Shown: positions 54,648-63,917, numbered from the stretch's first letter. The stretch is 64,000 bases of DNA from Flavobacterium sp. (GCA_030151565.1 JASLDM010000116.1:11563-75562), one strand, 5' to 3'. Translations and numbers: made by a program. Notes: generated by a model from the sequence alone, not told the origin.

Positions 54648-56528
54648 ATGAAAAAAAACACCTTTTTAACGCTAGGTTTGTTACTTACTGCAACAACCTT
54701 TGCACAAAATACTGAAGACAGTTTAAGAAAGCCATCTGCTGATATTTCAGAGATTGTTATTTATGAGACGCGTTTGCAGTTGTCGAGTTCTTTGAAAAAT
54801 AGAAACTTGCAAATTGTTGATAAAGAGCAGATCAAGAAGTTACCTGTTCGTTCAGTTAATGAGTTATTAACTTATGTATCTGGGGTAGATTTACGCCAAC
54901 GTGGGCCATTTGGTACTCAAGCTGACTTGAGTATTGATGGAGGAAGCTTTGAGCAAAATTTAGTACTTCTAAATGGACAGAAAATATCTGATCCACAAAC
55001 AGGTCATAACAGTCTGAATATCCCGGTGCCTCTGGAAGCAATTGAGCGAATTGAGATCGTACGCGGTCCTTCAGCTCGTTTATATGGAGTAAATAGTTTA
55101 ACTGGAGTTGTAAATATTGTAACTACTAATCCAAAGAACGATGGTGTTTTCGCGCATGTATATGCAGGAACAAGTTTCAAGAAAGATGAAGAAGAAACAG
55201 GACATAACGAAGTTTTTAATGGTCGTGGTGTTCAATTAGGAGGATCTTTAGTTAGAGAAAAACACAATCACATGTTGTTTGGTAGTCACGAATCTGGAAA
55301 TGGTTACCGTTACAATACCGCTTTTCATAATAATAAGATTTTTTATCAAGGTAACATTAATCCGAATGATCAAAACTCTTTAATGGTTTTAGGAGGTTTG
55401 GCGCGCAATTCTTTTGGAGCTAATGGGTTTTATGCTTCGCCTGGAGATAAAGAATCTAAGGAGGTTGTAAATACATATTTAGTATCATTGAGTTCGAAAC
55501 ACTTGTTAACAGATCGATTAACATTGGCACCAAGTGTCGCGTATCGTTACAACTATGATGATTACCGCTATTTTAGACACAAATTAGATGTAGCAAGAAG
55601 CCAACATTATTCTCATACATTAACTTCTAATTTGAAAGGAGAGTATGAAGCCGATTTTGGAACAATTGCTTTAGGAGCTGAAATGCGTTATGAAGAGATT
55701 AATTCATCTAATATAGGAGATCGCAGTCGTAGTAATTATGGTATGTATGCAGAGTTTCGCCGTACTCTATTTGATCGTTTAGATATGAATGTTGGTGCTT
55801 ATTTAAATTATAATTCTTTTTACGGATGGCAAGTTTTTCCTGGGGTAGATGCTAGTTATGCATTTAACTCAAATTGGAAAGCTGTTTTAAGTGCAGGAAC
55901 AAGTCAGCGTATTCCATCTTTTACTGATTTATATTTGGATCAGCGTCCTGGAAATATTGGAAACCCGAATTTAGATCCTGAACAAGCATACCAAGTTGAA
56001 CTAGGTGGGAAATATGTTTCGGATCGTTTCTCTGCGGATGCTTTTGTATTTTATCGAGATATCAGTGATTTTATTGACTGGGTTCGTGATACGAATCAAA
56101 CGCCTTGGCAACCTGAAAATGCATCAAGTAACAAAACTACCGGATTTAATTCGTCAGTACGTTATACTTTGGGGGCTTCAGAGTCTTTATGGACTTTGGG
56201 ACTTTCCTATACATATCTTTCTCCTGAAGTTGCAGGTGGACAGTCTAAGTTATTTTCTAAATATGCTATTGAAAGTTTTAAACATCAGTTTGTAGGATCT
56301 TTGCATTATGCTTATGATAACTTCTCAGCAATGGTTGCTAATCGTTACAACCAACGTTTGTCGTATAAAAGTTATTGGTTGACAGATATTAGAATGGGAT
56401 ATACACATAAAGAAATGACGTATTATTTTGATGCACAAAATATCTTTGATTCTAATTATATAGAAGCAGGAGCAGTGCCAATGCCAGGTAGATGGTTTAC
56501 GTTAGGAGTGAAGTTTAATACCTTGTAA
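54648..56528 (+). CDS. BtuB-like TonB-dependent receptor
   Basis: The 626-residue receptor has a signal peptide (about 1-19, TTFAQ), a TonB-box-like ISEIVIYETR, a plug (VNELLTYVSGVDLRQRGPFGTQADLSIDGGSFEQNLVLLNG, then ERIEIVRGPSARLYGVNSLTGVVNIVT) and a barrel ending WFTLGVKF. There is no CarboxypepD_reg domain. The plug pattern is that of BtuB/FepA-type receptors with LNG...VPLEAIERIEI. Ligand could be cobalamin, a siderophore or another chelate. It is a stand-alone gene. Confidence 0.88.
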   Translation: MKKNTFLTLGLLLTATTFAQNTEDSLRKPSADISEIVIYETRLQLSSSLKNRNLQIVDKEQIKKLPVRSVNELLTYVSGVDLRQRGPFGTQADLSIDGGSFEQNLVLLNGQKISDPQTGHNSLNIPVPLEAIERIEIVRGPSARLYGVNSLTGVVNIVTTNPKNDGVFAHVYAGTSFKKDEEETGHNEVFNGRGVQLGGSLVREKHNHMLFGSHESGNGYRYNTAFHNNKIFYQGNINPNDQNSLMVLGGLARNSFGANGFYASPGDKESKEVVNTYLVSLSSKHLLTDRLTLAPSVAYRYNYDDYRYFRHKLDVARSQHYSHTLTSNLKGEYEADFGTIALGAEMRYEEINSSNIGDRSRSNYGMYAEFRRTLFDRLDMNVGAYLNYNSFYGWQVFPGVDASYAFNSNWKAVLSAGTSQRIPSFTDLYLDQRPGNIGNPNLDPEQAYQVELGGKYVSDRFSADAFVFYRDISDFIDWVRDTNQTPWQPENASSNKTTGFNSSVRYTLGASESLWTLGLSYTYLSPEVAGGQSKLFSKYAIESFKHQFVGSLHYAYDNFSAMVANRYNQRLSYKSYWLTDIRMGYTHKEMTYYFDAQNIFDSNYIEAGAVPMPGRWFTLGVKFNTL

Positions 56529-56573
56529 CGGTATATTTTGAGGGCTTTTTTGAAGTGCTTCAAATAGAAAAAT

Positions 56574-56604
56574 AAAAAAGGCATCTTTTAAAGATGCCTT
56601 TTTT
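56574..56604. terminator. Bidirectional terminator
   Basis: Perfect 15-bp stem with core GGCATCTTT/AAAGATGCC, flanked by A6 and T6. It closes the TonB receptor gene; the minus-strand gene's stop codon touches it. Confidence 0.92.
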
Positions 56605-57259
56605 ATTCGCTAACGCGTTGCCCACGTTTATTGATAAAAAATGAATGAAAGTCTATCTCTACTTGTGCTTCTCCATTTTCAAAGTTGCTTGCATAATCAA
56701 ACTGAATAGGAATAACTACTTTGCCGTGATAATTGATATAACCAAAATAATTATCCAAACTAACTAAAGCTAGTCCTTCAGAAAAATCTCCAACAAAGTC
56801 ATATTTAGCAGGAATCACTTTTTCACCTTTATTGGTGAAAAATCCCCATTTATCACTTTCAGAGAAAGCTATCATCCCTTCGTTACTTGTTTGTAGTTCT
56901 TGATAAATGTATGGGATAATCAAAATGCCTTTGTCGTTAAAAGCTCCCTGAAAGTCATCAACACTTACAATAGAAACGCCTTCACTGAAAGACTCGATTT
57001 GATGAAATAAAGGTTCAACAACAATATGGTTCTCTTGGTTTTTAATCCCAAATAGACCCGCCTCTACATCTTGAAACCAATGCCATTTATTTTTAAAACG
57101 AAATTCAATATCTCGTTCCAAATCAATAAAAAGTGTATCCTGTACTTGAGGACTGTAAAATCCCGCTGTTTCTTTTGGTTCAAAAAGTGCTAAATCTGCA
57201 GCATATGATGGTGAAATCCATGTGATTAATGCAAGAGATAGAAGGTGTTTTAGGGTCAT
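56603..57259 (-). CDS. Exported WG-repeat protein
   Basis: The 218-residue protein has a signal peptide (about 1-20, ending SYAAD) and at least four WG-type repeats with the pattern WGFFTNKGEKVIPAKYDFVGDFSEGLALV, FGYINYHGKVVIPIQFDYASNFENGEAQV and earlier copies (AGLFGIKNQENHIVVEPLF; GAFNDKGILIIPYIYQEL). WG repeats form a beta-propeller-like or solenoid fold with unclear function, often at the cell surface in Bacteroidota. It is transcribed alone. Confidence 0.88.
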   Translation of the reverse strand: MTLKHLLSLALITWISPSYAADLALFEPKETAGFYSPQVQDTLFIDLERDIEFRFKNKWHWFQDVEAGLFGIKNQENHIVVEPLFHQIESFSEGVSIVSVDDFQGAFNDKGILIIPYIYQELQTSNEGMIAFSESDKWGFFTNKGEKVIPAKYDFVGDFSEGLALVSLDNYFGYINYHGKVVIPIQFDYASNFENGEAQVEIDFHSFFINKRGQRVSE

Positions 57260-57312
57260 TTTTCGTATTAGAATTATCGAGTAAATGTAACCTTTAATTC
57301 GAGTAAATATAT

Positions 57313-58062
57313 TTATTTTTTATAAAAACTTGTTGCGCCTCCTTGTGCTTTAGGAAGTACAGTAATATCCGCTATTTGTACATGTTCTGGTTGCTCTAAA
57401 GCATAGTGAATAGCTGCTGCAATATCATCAGCTACTAAAGGTTCGTAGCCTTTATATACAGAAGCAGCTTTAGTTTCATCACCTTTGAAGCGTACTTTAG
57501 AAAATTCCGTTTCTACAGCTCCAGGTGCAATATTGGTAACTTTAACTCCCTCAGGAAGCAAGTCTAAACGCATTCCTTTACTCAACGCTTCAACTGCAGC
57601 CTTAGAAGCGCAGTAAACAGTTCCGTTTTGATACGTTTCTTTACCTGCAATAGAAGATAAATTAATTATATGGGTATTGTTCTGTTTTAAAAGATAAGGT
57701 AAAACTGCTTTTGATACGTAAATCAAGCCTTTAATGTTGAGGTCAATCATATTTTCAAGATCGTCTAAATCTGCATCTTGAAAAGTGGCTAATCCGTGTG
57801 CATTACCCGCATTGTTGATTAGGATCTGAATTTGTTTCCAACTTTCAGGTAATTGATTAATGGCATCAAAAACAGCAGTTTTTTCGCGAACATCAAAGTT
57901 AAGAGTTGTTACCTCGGTTAAAGCTTTTAGTTCTAAAGCTAGGGTTTCTAGTTGCTCAGTACGACGGCCACATAAAATTAGGCGATAGTTTGGTGCTAAT
58001 AATCTCGCTGTTGCTGCTCCTATTCCAGAAGTTGCTCCAGTTATTAATGCTGTTCTTTTCAT
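57313..58062 (-). CDS. Short-chain dehydrogenase/reductase (YdfG-like SDR)
   Basis: The 249-residue classical SDR has TGATSGIGAATARLL, ILINNAGNAHGL and the catalytic set NLSSIAGKETYQNGTVYCASKAAVEAL. CGRRTEQLE after the second strand (Arg-Arg) points to NADP(H). The layout, including NIAPGAVETEFSKVRFKGD and the C-terminal ITVLPKAQGG, resembles YdfG-type 3-hydroxy acid dehydrogenases. It follows the AsmA-like gene after 5 bp and is probably in the same operon. Confidence 0.9.
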   Translation of the reverse strand: MKRTALITGATSGIGAATARLLAPNYRLILCGRRTEQLETLALELKALTEVTTLNFDVREKTAVFDAINQLPESWKQIQILINNAGNAHGLATFQDADLDDLENMIDLNIKGLIYVSKAVLPYLLKQNNTHIINLSSIAGKETYQNGTVYCASKAAVEALSKGMRLDLLPEGVKVTNIAPGAVETEFSKVRFKGDETKAASVYKGYEPLVADDIAAAIHYALEQPEHVQIADITVLPKAQGGATSFYKK

Positions 58063-58067
58063 TTATT

Positions 58068-60359
58068 TTATAGTATGGTTTGTTTTAATCCTTGTAATAC
58101 ACATAACCAAAGGTAGTTGAAAAAAGATTTTTCTTTTACTCGTTCTACTTTTTTTATTTGTACTTCTTTCGTTTTTCCTTTTGAGTCGTCTCTTACAATC
58201 CAATTCCCAATTTTGGTTAAGATCCGTCTTTTGGCTTGTCCGTCTTTTCTATAAAGAGTTACTTTTAAATCTTTGTGATTCAAGGCAAAACTTCCAACGG
58301 CGTAATCGTCATTACCATGAAAGTCAAATGCTAAATCTTCAAGTGTTCCTGTTGTAGCGGCTTTTACATAAGGTTGTAAAAACGGATCCATAGCTTCTGC
58401 AGGGAAGTTTTTAATAGTCCCTTTAATATTAAAACGTTCTCGTGTGTCTAGAATATTAAAAGACCAATCTACGTGTAGTGGAGCGGCATTCATAAACGTA
58501 GCATCTACTACAATACGTGTTGTTGGTAATGATTTTACTTTGTAGCCACTAGCAATATTGTTGATTTGAGCATTAAAGTTGGTAAAGCTTAGTTTTCCTG
58601 GTGCAAGTGCCTTTTCGTCCTCTTCCTCATATGCCAATGTGGAATTGTTTATCTTAATAGTAGAGACTGTGAGTCCAAAGGGAATATTTCTAAGTTTTTT
58701 GCTAAACAGATCTTTAATACTCATATTGAATTTCGGGGCCTTATTCCTGTAGATGTTAGCGTTAATTTGTTGTAAATTGACTTCTTTTACTTTTAAAAAG
58801 AATATCTCTTGAGCATCAAACCCCCAATTGAATTGATTAAGAGAGATGTTTTTGGTTTTTATTGCGAAGATATCATCGGCTAGAGCCAACATACTTACGT
58901 GTTTTTTTCGAGAGTATTTAGATGCTAATTCAAAGTTTTTTAACGTTAGATGATCATTGTTAATTTGCAATCCATCTGCGTGTAGATCATAGAACTTATT
59001 CGTGTTATATCGTATTTTCTCTGTATTAAAAGCTACATTTTTATAAGTAAAAGGAACCTTCTGCAATACTGTTTTATCATCTACTTGAACTTCTTTTAGG
59101 GTCAGACTGAAATTATTTACTTCTAGGGTGTTTTCTGGTTTCTGAGATTCTTTTAAAGCATATTGTGCATTTACTATTTTTACAGAATCTATTTGAATAA
59201 GGTCGTTAAGTTCAGTTGGATCACTTTGTTTTTTTGCAGCTTTCTTTTTGGGTGTATGATTAAAAAAAGGATTTTTTAAAGCTACTTCTTGAATGTGTAA
59301 TCGTTGATGTACTTTATTGGATATTTTTTTTATTCCTATATTAACATTGTCAACTTGAAGGATGTTTAATGCTGATAAATAGGATTTATCAATACTAATA
59401 GTGTCTATGTCTAGACGAAAAGGAATTAGCGGTTGAATTACTTTTTCGGCTTGCTTCTTAGCTTCTTGAAAAACGGTGTGTTCCTTTTGATCTAGAATTT
59501 TGAAATTGATTGAATCTATAGCAATATGGTGGATTTTTAAATAAAAAGCATCATTGTTGTCGTAGCCCCAATCGGTGTCGGTTAAGCGAAGTTTAGGAAT
59601 TGTTACATCCAATTGCGTGTTGGCAGTAGTTGCAGTGTTTTTGAATGCCTTACTCGATAATTCTGGAATGACTTTTACATCTTCTACATCCAGATAATTT
59701 GGTGTTACTTGAATTTTTCCAATTGTAATATGCTGGTATTCATTCATTCTGCTGAAGAGAGAATCGCAAGATACCGTGAACTTTTTATAAGTAAAAGGAA
59801 TTGCTTTTTCAATGGTTTGCGAACCGAAAAATACACCAGATACCGATGTGTTAAAGTTGTATACTTCTTGTAAACGATTTCCTTTTGGATCAAAAATAGT
59901 TACGTGACCGTTCTTAATTTTAATCTTATCAATATCAATGCTATTGCCTAATTTAGAATGATTACTTTGGCGCTTTTTATCAACAGCTTTTAAAACTTCA
60001 ATATCAGGATTTACTAAAGCAATCTCTCCGGCTTTTAGGTTTTTATTGATTAAGAGTTCTAAAAAACTGAGACCTTGTAATTCTATTTCTTGGATGTTTC
60101 CTTTAAAGCGTACTCTACTTAAGGTGTCTTGCGTGTTTCTGGGTGTAATTTGAACATTGTTTACTTTTAAACTGTTGAAGAAAAAAGAAAAACTAATCTT
60201 ATCATATGAAATGGAGTATGGGGTATCGTTTTTTTCTTCGATAATTTTGGGTAAGCGATGATTGATAAATCGGTTAAGTCCCCATTTTCCAAGTATTATG
60301 AGTCCTATGACTAGGAAACTAATCAGTAGATATTTTTTAATTTTCGAATTTTCTCTCAT
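58068..60359 (-). CDS. Large AsmA/DUF748-like membrane-anchored protein
   Basis: The 763-residue protein has a basic start, one membrane segment (about 10-27, LLISFLVIGLIILGKWGL) and then a long beta-rich periplasmic part with many short repeats of the kind IDSVKIVNAQYAL, IKINNSTLAYEEED, ending in an AsmA-like stretch (LHVDWSFNILDTRERFNIKGTIKNFPAEAMDPFLQPYVKAATTGTLEDLAFDFHG). AsmA/DUF748/TamB-type proteins bridge the envelope and are linked to lipid transport between membranes. The precise family cannot be fixed by eye. The SDR gene follows. Confidence 0.75.
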   Translation of the reverse strand: MRENSKIKKYLLISFLVIGLIILGKWGLNRFINHRLPKIIEEKNDTPYSISYDKISFSFFFNSLKVNNVQITPRNTQDTLSRVRFKGNIQEIELQGLSFLELLINKNLKAGEIALVNPDIEVLKAVDKKRQSNHSKLGNSIDIDKIKIKNGHVTIFDPKGNRLQEVYNFNTSVSGVFFGSQTIEKAIPFTYKKFTVSCDSLFSRMNEYQHITIGKIQVTPNYLDVEDVKVIPELSSKAFKNTATTANTQLDVTIPKLRLTDTDWGYDNNDAFYLKIHHIAIDSINFKILDQKEHTVFQEAKKQAEKVIQPLIPFRLDIDTISIDKSYLSALNILQVDNVNIGIKKISNKVHQRLHIQEVALKNPFFNHTPKKKAAKKQSDPTELNDLIQIDSVKIVNAQYALKESQKPENTLEVNNFSLTLKEVQVDDKTVLQKVPFTYKNVAFNTEKIRYNTNKFYDLHADGLQINNDHLTLKNFELASKYSRKKHVSMLALADDIFAIKTKNISLNQFNWGFDAQEIFFLKVKEVNLQQINANIYRNKAPKFNMSIKDLFSKKLRNIPFGLTVSTIKINNSTLAYEEEDEKALAPGKLSFTNFNAQINNIASGYKVKSLPTTRIVVDATFMNAAPLHVDWSFNILDTRERFNIKGTIKNFPAEAMDPFLQPYVKAATTGTLEDLAFDFHGNDDYAVGSFALNHKDLKVTLYRKDGQAKRRILTKIGNWIVRDDSKGKTKEVQIKKVERVKEKSFFNYLWLCVLQGLKQTIL

Positions 60360-60429
60360 ACAAATTTATCTTGTAAGTCGAATAAAGGTACGGATATTCT
60401 TTGGAAATCTGCTTACGTATGGAGTGTGC

Positions 60430-61002
60430 TTATTTCAAAAGAAGTTGATGCTTTTTTAGTAATCCTTCTAAACCATTTTTAGAAAATATAGCTCGTTTAA
60501 GTTTGGTCTTGTCGGGATCAATAGTGTAATTGTAACTTGTGTAAAAGTCAGCTTTTTCTGCGTTCGCACCTGTAAAAACTGCTTGATGTAAGTTGCAGTT
60601 ATCAAATAAAGCAGCTTGTAAATCGGTTTTCATAAAATCAACTCCAATTAAGCTACAGTTTGAAAAAAGCATCTTCTGTAATTTTAAACCGTAAAACTGA
60701 CCAAAGTCTAGACAGCAATCTGTCAGGCTAAAGTCACAGATGTCTTGGTTGATCATCGCAAAGTTAACGCTTGTGAAATCGCAACCTGTAAATGTAACAC
60801 CTCGCAACCCTACGTAATTTATTTTTGCCTCTTTGAAGTTACAATTTGTAAAAACACAATCGATGAATAAGACGCCGAGATATTCACAACTGCTAAGATC
60901 ACAATTCGTAAATGTGCAATTTTCAAATTCTGTAAATTGTATTTCGTGAGGAGTAAATTGATGGTTGCTATAGTTTTGGTCGTAAAGGAAATCAGCTATC
61001 AT
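60430..61002 (-). CDS. Pentapeptide repeat protein (Qnr-like outline)
   Basis: The 190-residue protein is built almost wholly from pentapeptide repeats A(D/N)LXX-like, with F or L at every fifth position: FTEFENCTFTNCDLSSCEYL, FTNCNFKEAKINYVGL, FTGCDFTSVNF, FSNCSLIGVDFMKTDLQAALFDNCNLHQAVFTGANAEKADF. Such proteins form a right-handed square solenoid. The size and the two-block outline recall Qnr proteins, which protect gyrase from quinolones, but the C-terminal dimer part (TIDPDKTKLKRAIFSKNGLEGLLKK) is the chromosomal type found in many Bacteroidota. Function is unknown. Confidence 0.88.
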   Translation of the reverse strand: MIADFLYDQNYSNHQFTPHEIQFTEFENCTFTNCDLSSCEYLGVLFIDCVFTNCNFKEAKINYVGLRGVTFTGCDFTSVNFAMINQDICDFSLTDCCLDFGQFYGLKLQKMLFSNCSLIGVDFMKTDLQAALFDNCNLHQAVFTGANAEKADFYTSYNYTIDPDKTKLKRAIFSKNGLEGLLKKHQLLLK

Positions 61003-61019
61003 AATTGGAGGTATAAAGA

Positions 61020-61050
61020 GGAAAAAAAAACCGACTTAAAGGTCGGTTAA
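61020..61050 (-). terminator. Terminator of the YgiB/YgiC-like operon
   Basis: On the minus strand, stem AACCGAC/GTCGGTT followed by eight T. It separates this operon from the pentapeptide-repeat gene. Confidence 0.85.
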
Positions 61051-61056
61051 TATAAA

Positions 61057-62196
61057 TTATTCAATAAGGTGTGGTACAAATCGACTTTTATCTGTTGTTA
61101 TCAGTTGGTTGCTTTCTCTAAAGGTGATGCCGCAAGGTTCTTGGCCAATTATCCAACTGCCAATAATAGAATAGCCTGTTTCTGAGTGGAGTAATGGAGC
61201 CAGTTCTTGGCAAATATAGCCTTCCTCACCATAATCGCCTGCTGTAGCTTCTACAATTTTATTGTTTTTGTAAAGTGTAACATTGGCACCTTCTCTTGAA
61301 AGTAATGGCTTTTTAACGTAATTGGTCATTCCTTTTGGTTCATCGAAATAGGTTTCAAGTAATAAAGGGTGATTAGGAAATAGTTCCCATAAAATCGCCA
61401 ATAATGCTTTATTAGATAGTATCATTTTCCAAGAAGGTTCAATCCATTGTGCAGCAGCAATATCGTTCGGAATATGTAAAGCAAAAGATTCATATATGAT
61501 CCATTCCCAAGGATAAAGTTTGAAGATATCAGTGATGATTTCTTCTTCTAAATCCACAAAGGTTTCTCCATTCCAGCCAATGTCATCTATGTAGATTAGT
61601 TTGGTTTCTATTCCAGCCTGAAGCGCACAATCTCTAAGGTATTCTATATTTGTAAGATCCTCTAAGGTATTGCGCATACAGCTAAAATGTAAGGTATTTC
61701 CTTTTAGATGAGGTTTTAAATCAGTCCAAGTTTGTATCAGTTGGTCGTGAACGGAATTGAATTGATCGTATTTTTCTCCAAAATAATGCTGCATCCAATG
61801 CCATTGTATTACACCTGTCTCAAATAGAGAAGTAGGAGTATCTGCATTGAATTCTAGTACCTTTAGTTGTTTTATATCTTGATTATATGCAAAGTCGAAA
61901 CGACCATAAATACTAGGAGTATCTTCTTCCCAACTTTTTTCGATATGCTCGTGAATGAATAGAGGAATTTGGAACAGCTCGTATTTTTTATGGGTAATTA
62001 CATAATCGACTGCTTTCAGACATAGATCCCACATTTCTGCAGTAGCTGCGTGAACATTATCTGCAAATGTATCCGATATGGAGTAGTAGTAATCCTCAAT
62101 CCAATATGGGGTGTTTTCATCAGTGTGATAGCCAAATCCCAAGCTCTCTAAACGATCTTGCCAATTTGTGTCTGCTGTAATTTTTTTTACTTTCAT
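61057..62196 (-). CDS. Glutathionylspermidine synthase family protein (YgiC/YjfC-like ATP-grasp)
   Basis: The 379-residue protein matches the C-terminal synthetase domain of glutathionylspermidine synthase as found alone in E. coli YgiC and YjfC: FGYHTDENTPYWIEDYYYSISD at the start, YGRFDFAYNQDIKQLKVLEFNADTPTSLFE (with the N-A-D-T-P-T active-site block), FLSREGANV-like LLSREGANVTLYK and SYSIIGSWIIG-like GYSIIGSWIIGQEPCGITFRESN. It ligates an amine to a carboxylate using ATP; the true substrate of the short forms is unknown. It follows the YgiB-like lipoprotein gene after 2 bp, the same order as in E. coli. Confidence 0.9.
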   Translation of the reverse strand: MKVKKITADTNWQDRLESLGFGYHTDENTPYWIEDYYYSISDTFADNVHAATAEMWDLCLKAVDYVITHKKYELFQIPLFIHEHIEKSWEEDTPSIYGRFDFAYNQDIKQLKVLEFNADTPTSLFETGVIQWHWMQHYFGEKYDQFNSVHDQLIQTWTDLKPHLKGNTLHFSCMRNTLEDLTNIEYLRDCALQAGIETKLIYIDDIGWNGETFVDLEEEIITDIFKLYPWEWIIYESFALHIPNDIAAAQWIEPSWKMILSNKALLAILWELFPNHPLLLETYFDEPKGMTNYVKKPLLSREGANVTLYKNNKIVEATAGDYGEEGYICQELAPLLHSETGYSIIGSWIIGQEPCGITFRESNQLITTDKSRFVPHLIE

Positions 62197-62198
62197 AG

Positions 62199-62570
62199 TT
62201 AAGAAGCTGCAGATGTGTTTTTAGCAGATGATCCAAAGCCGCCTCGGGTTGTTTGAGTTTTTACTGCTTGAGCCTTTGCTTTGTTGGTTCCTACGTTTGA
62301 TTTTGGTGCAAGTCCATTACTTGTATAGCCCATTCCTGCTCCCATAAGTGGGCGAAAAGCCATATACCATAAAAGAGCACTTCCCATTCCCATACCGCCA
62401 CTTCTTGAACTTTGATATTGTTCTGTAACTTCTGTATATGGAGCGCTACTGTCTGCACGCATAAACACACGTTGTTTTTCTTCTTCTTTCTCTTGGGGTC
62501 TTGCACAGGAAGCCAATACTGAGGTAATCAGTACTAACGAAACTAATTTACTACTTCTTCTTTTCATCAT
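62199..62570 (-). CDS. YgiB-like (DUF1190) short lipoprotein
   Basis: The 123-residue lipoprotein (lipobox LASC, Cys22) has a charged spacer, a Gly/Met-rich hydrophobic part (GGMGMGSALLWYMAFRPLMGAGMGY) and the C-terminal TTRGGFGSSAKNTSAAS. E. coli YgiB is about twice as long but has the same plan, including a Gly/Met-rich MMGRLMGGGAGF and a terminal TRGGFG block, and it also precedes a glutathionylspermidine synthase-like gene. Function is unknown. Its ATG overlaps the stop of the upstream gene by one base. Confidence 0.75.
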   Translation of the reverse strand: MMKRRSSKLVSLVLITSVLASCARPQEKEEEKQRVFMRADSSAPYTEVTEQYQSSRSGGMGMGSALLWYMAFRPLMGAGMGYTSNGLAPKSNVGTNKAKAQAVKTQTTRGGFGSSAKNTSAAS

Positions 62571-62863
62571 TATTCTACCGTTACGTAAATAGGGACTTTT
62601 TCTAATTTTACTGACTCTCCAGGCACCTTTGGATTCTCAATTGTATTTGCTGTTTTTAAGGTGTCTATTTTAGCTAAAATTAATTCATTGTTAGCCCAAA
62701 TACGTTGTTTTACCAAATGGTAAACACTATCGCCAACAACTTCAGTCGTTAAGGTAACCTCTCTTGCTGTTTTTTTATCTAAACTTTCAAGTTTATTTGT
62801 ATTTGTGTCCGTGCAGGATACAAAGAATAGGCCTAGTAATGCCGCGTAAGTGATTTTTTTCAT
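62570..62863 (-). CDS. Small lipoprotein of the YgiB/YgiC-like operon
   Basis: From the start MKKITYAALLGLFFVSC the protein has 97 residues with a lipobox FVSC (Cys17). The mature part is hydrophilic (KLESLDKKTAREVTLTTEVVGDSVYHLVKQRIWANNELI) and ends KLEKVPIYVTVE. I do not recognise a family. The frame extends upstream to 62905, but only the chosen ATG (or one three codons earlier) gives a proper lipoprotein signal. The stop TAA shares one base with the YgiB-like start, so translation is coupled and a shared role is likely. Confidence 0.7.
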   Translation of the reverse strand: MKKITYAALLGLFFVSCTDTNTNKLESLDKKTAREVTLTTEVVGDSVYHLVKQRIWANNELILAKIDTLKTANTIENPKVPGESVKLEKVPIYVTVE

Positions 62864-63009
62864 GCTTGTCATTGTAGTGAATACCGCTAGGAGTATATTC
62901 AACAAAGTTTGTAAATTAATTTTAGCTGTGCAATTAAATTATGCTTATAGCGGGATATGCCGTTGCGATAACACTATATTTAATACTTTTACTTTTTCAA
63001 AGAGCACTT

Positions 63010-63885
63010 ATGCACGAAATAGCCGTTTTAAAAATAGGGGAGTTAAATCAGAATAGCTTTCGAAATGATTTTTACATCAGTACAATTACAGAGCATCTTA
63101 AGTATAATCATACACGTATCGAAAAACCGCATAAGCATAACTTCTATGCAACGATGTTGTTTACTAAAGGTTCGGGTATCCATGAGATCGATTTTAATAG
63201 TTACGAAGTACGTCCTGGAAGTATTTTTTTACTCGCACCTGGGCAAACGCATAGTTGGGTATTATCTGAGGATGTAGAAGGATATATCTTTTTTCATACA
63301 CAAGCTTTTCTTGATTTGTTTTATGTACGCGAAGTTTTACGTGAATACCCCATTTTTCGTAGGGCTTACTACAATAATGGATTTCTTTTAGAAGGATCTT
63401 TTTTGGAGGAAGTCTCGCTATTGTTTCGTCGAATATTAAAGGAGCATAGTGAGCAGCAATGGAAACAAGATTTGTTGTTGAGTAGTTTAATTACGCAATT
63501 GCATATTGAGTTAAATCGGTTTGTATTAGCGCTCAATATCGACTCTCCCTTGCATAATGGGCAATATAACTTGTTGTTTCAGGCATTTGAAGATTTGTTA
63601 GAACATCATTTCAAGGAAGAAAAGTCAGCAACATTTTATGCGGAACAATTGCATATTACTCCTAAGCATCTCAATCGTATTTGTCAGGCTTTGGTAGAAA
63701 CTACAACATCTTCGTTAATTGCGGATCGGGTAGTACTTGAAGCGAAACGATTATTGATATATACCGGCAAAAGTGTTGCTGAAATAGCATTGTTTTTAGG
63801 GTATGATGATTATTCGTATTTCTCTAAATTGTTTAAGAAGAAAGTAGGTGAAACACCCAAGCAGTTTGTAAAACGTTATGAATAA
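63010..63885 (+). CDS. AraC family transcriptional regulator
   Basis: From the ATG at 63010 the protein has 291 residues. The N-terminal cupin-like sensor has HTRIEKPHKHNFYATMLFTKGSGIHEIDFNSYEVRPGSIFLLAPGQTHSW; the C-terminal DNA-binding half has SATFYAEQLHITPKHLNRICQALV and KSVAEIALFLGYDDYSYFSKLFKKKVGETPKQF, the AraC pair of helix-turn-helix motifs. An upstream ATG at 62941 would add a hydrophobic segment unlike a soluble regulator, so it is rejected. It is divergent from the YgiB/YgiC-like operon and might regulate it; that is inference from position. Confidence 0.9.
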   Translation: MHEIAVLKIGELNQNSFRNDFYISTITEHLKYNHTRIEKPHKHNFYATMLFTKGSGIHEIDFNSYEVRPGSIFLLAPGQTHSWVLSEDVEGYIFFHTQAFLDLFYVREVLREYPIFRRAYYNNGFLLEGSFLEEVSLLFRRILKEHSEQQWKQDLLLSSLITQLHIELNRFVLALNIDSPLHNGQYNLLFQAFEDLLEHHFKEEKSATFYAEQLHITPKHLNRICQALVETTTSSLIADRVVLEAKRLLIYTGKSVAEIALFLGYDDYSYFSKLFKKKVGETPKQFVKRYE

Positions 63886-63886
63886 A

Positions 63887-63917
63887 AAAAACTCATTTGA
63901 ATTTCAAATGAGTTTTT
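63887..63917. terminator. Bidirectional terminator
   Basis: A 15-bp inverted repeat with core ACTCATTTGA/TCAAATGAGT, flanked by A and T runs; ends the AraC gene and lies just after the minus-strand tRNA. Confidence 0.88.

Noticed and set aside
60361..60368. TAAATTTG on the minus strand as promoter of the AsmA-like gene
   Set aside because: It ends 1 nt before the ATG, so transcription would start inside the start codon; the match is probably chance or the start codon is elsewhere.
62941..63009. Longer AraC protein with a membrane segment
   Set aside because: The extension is hydrophobic and unlike soluble AraC regulators; the ATG at 63010 gives a normal N-terminus.
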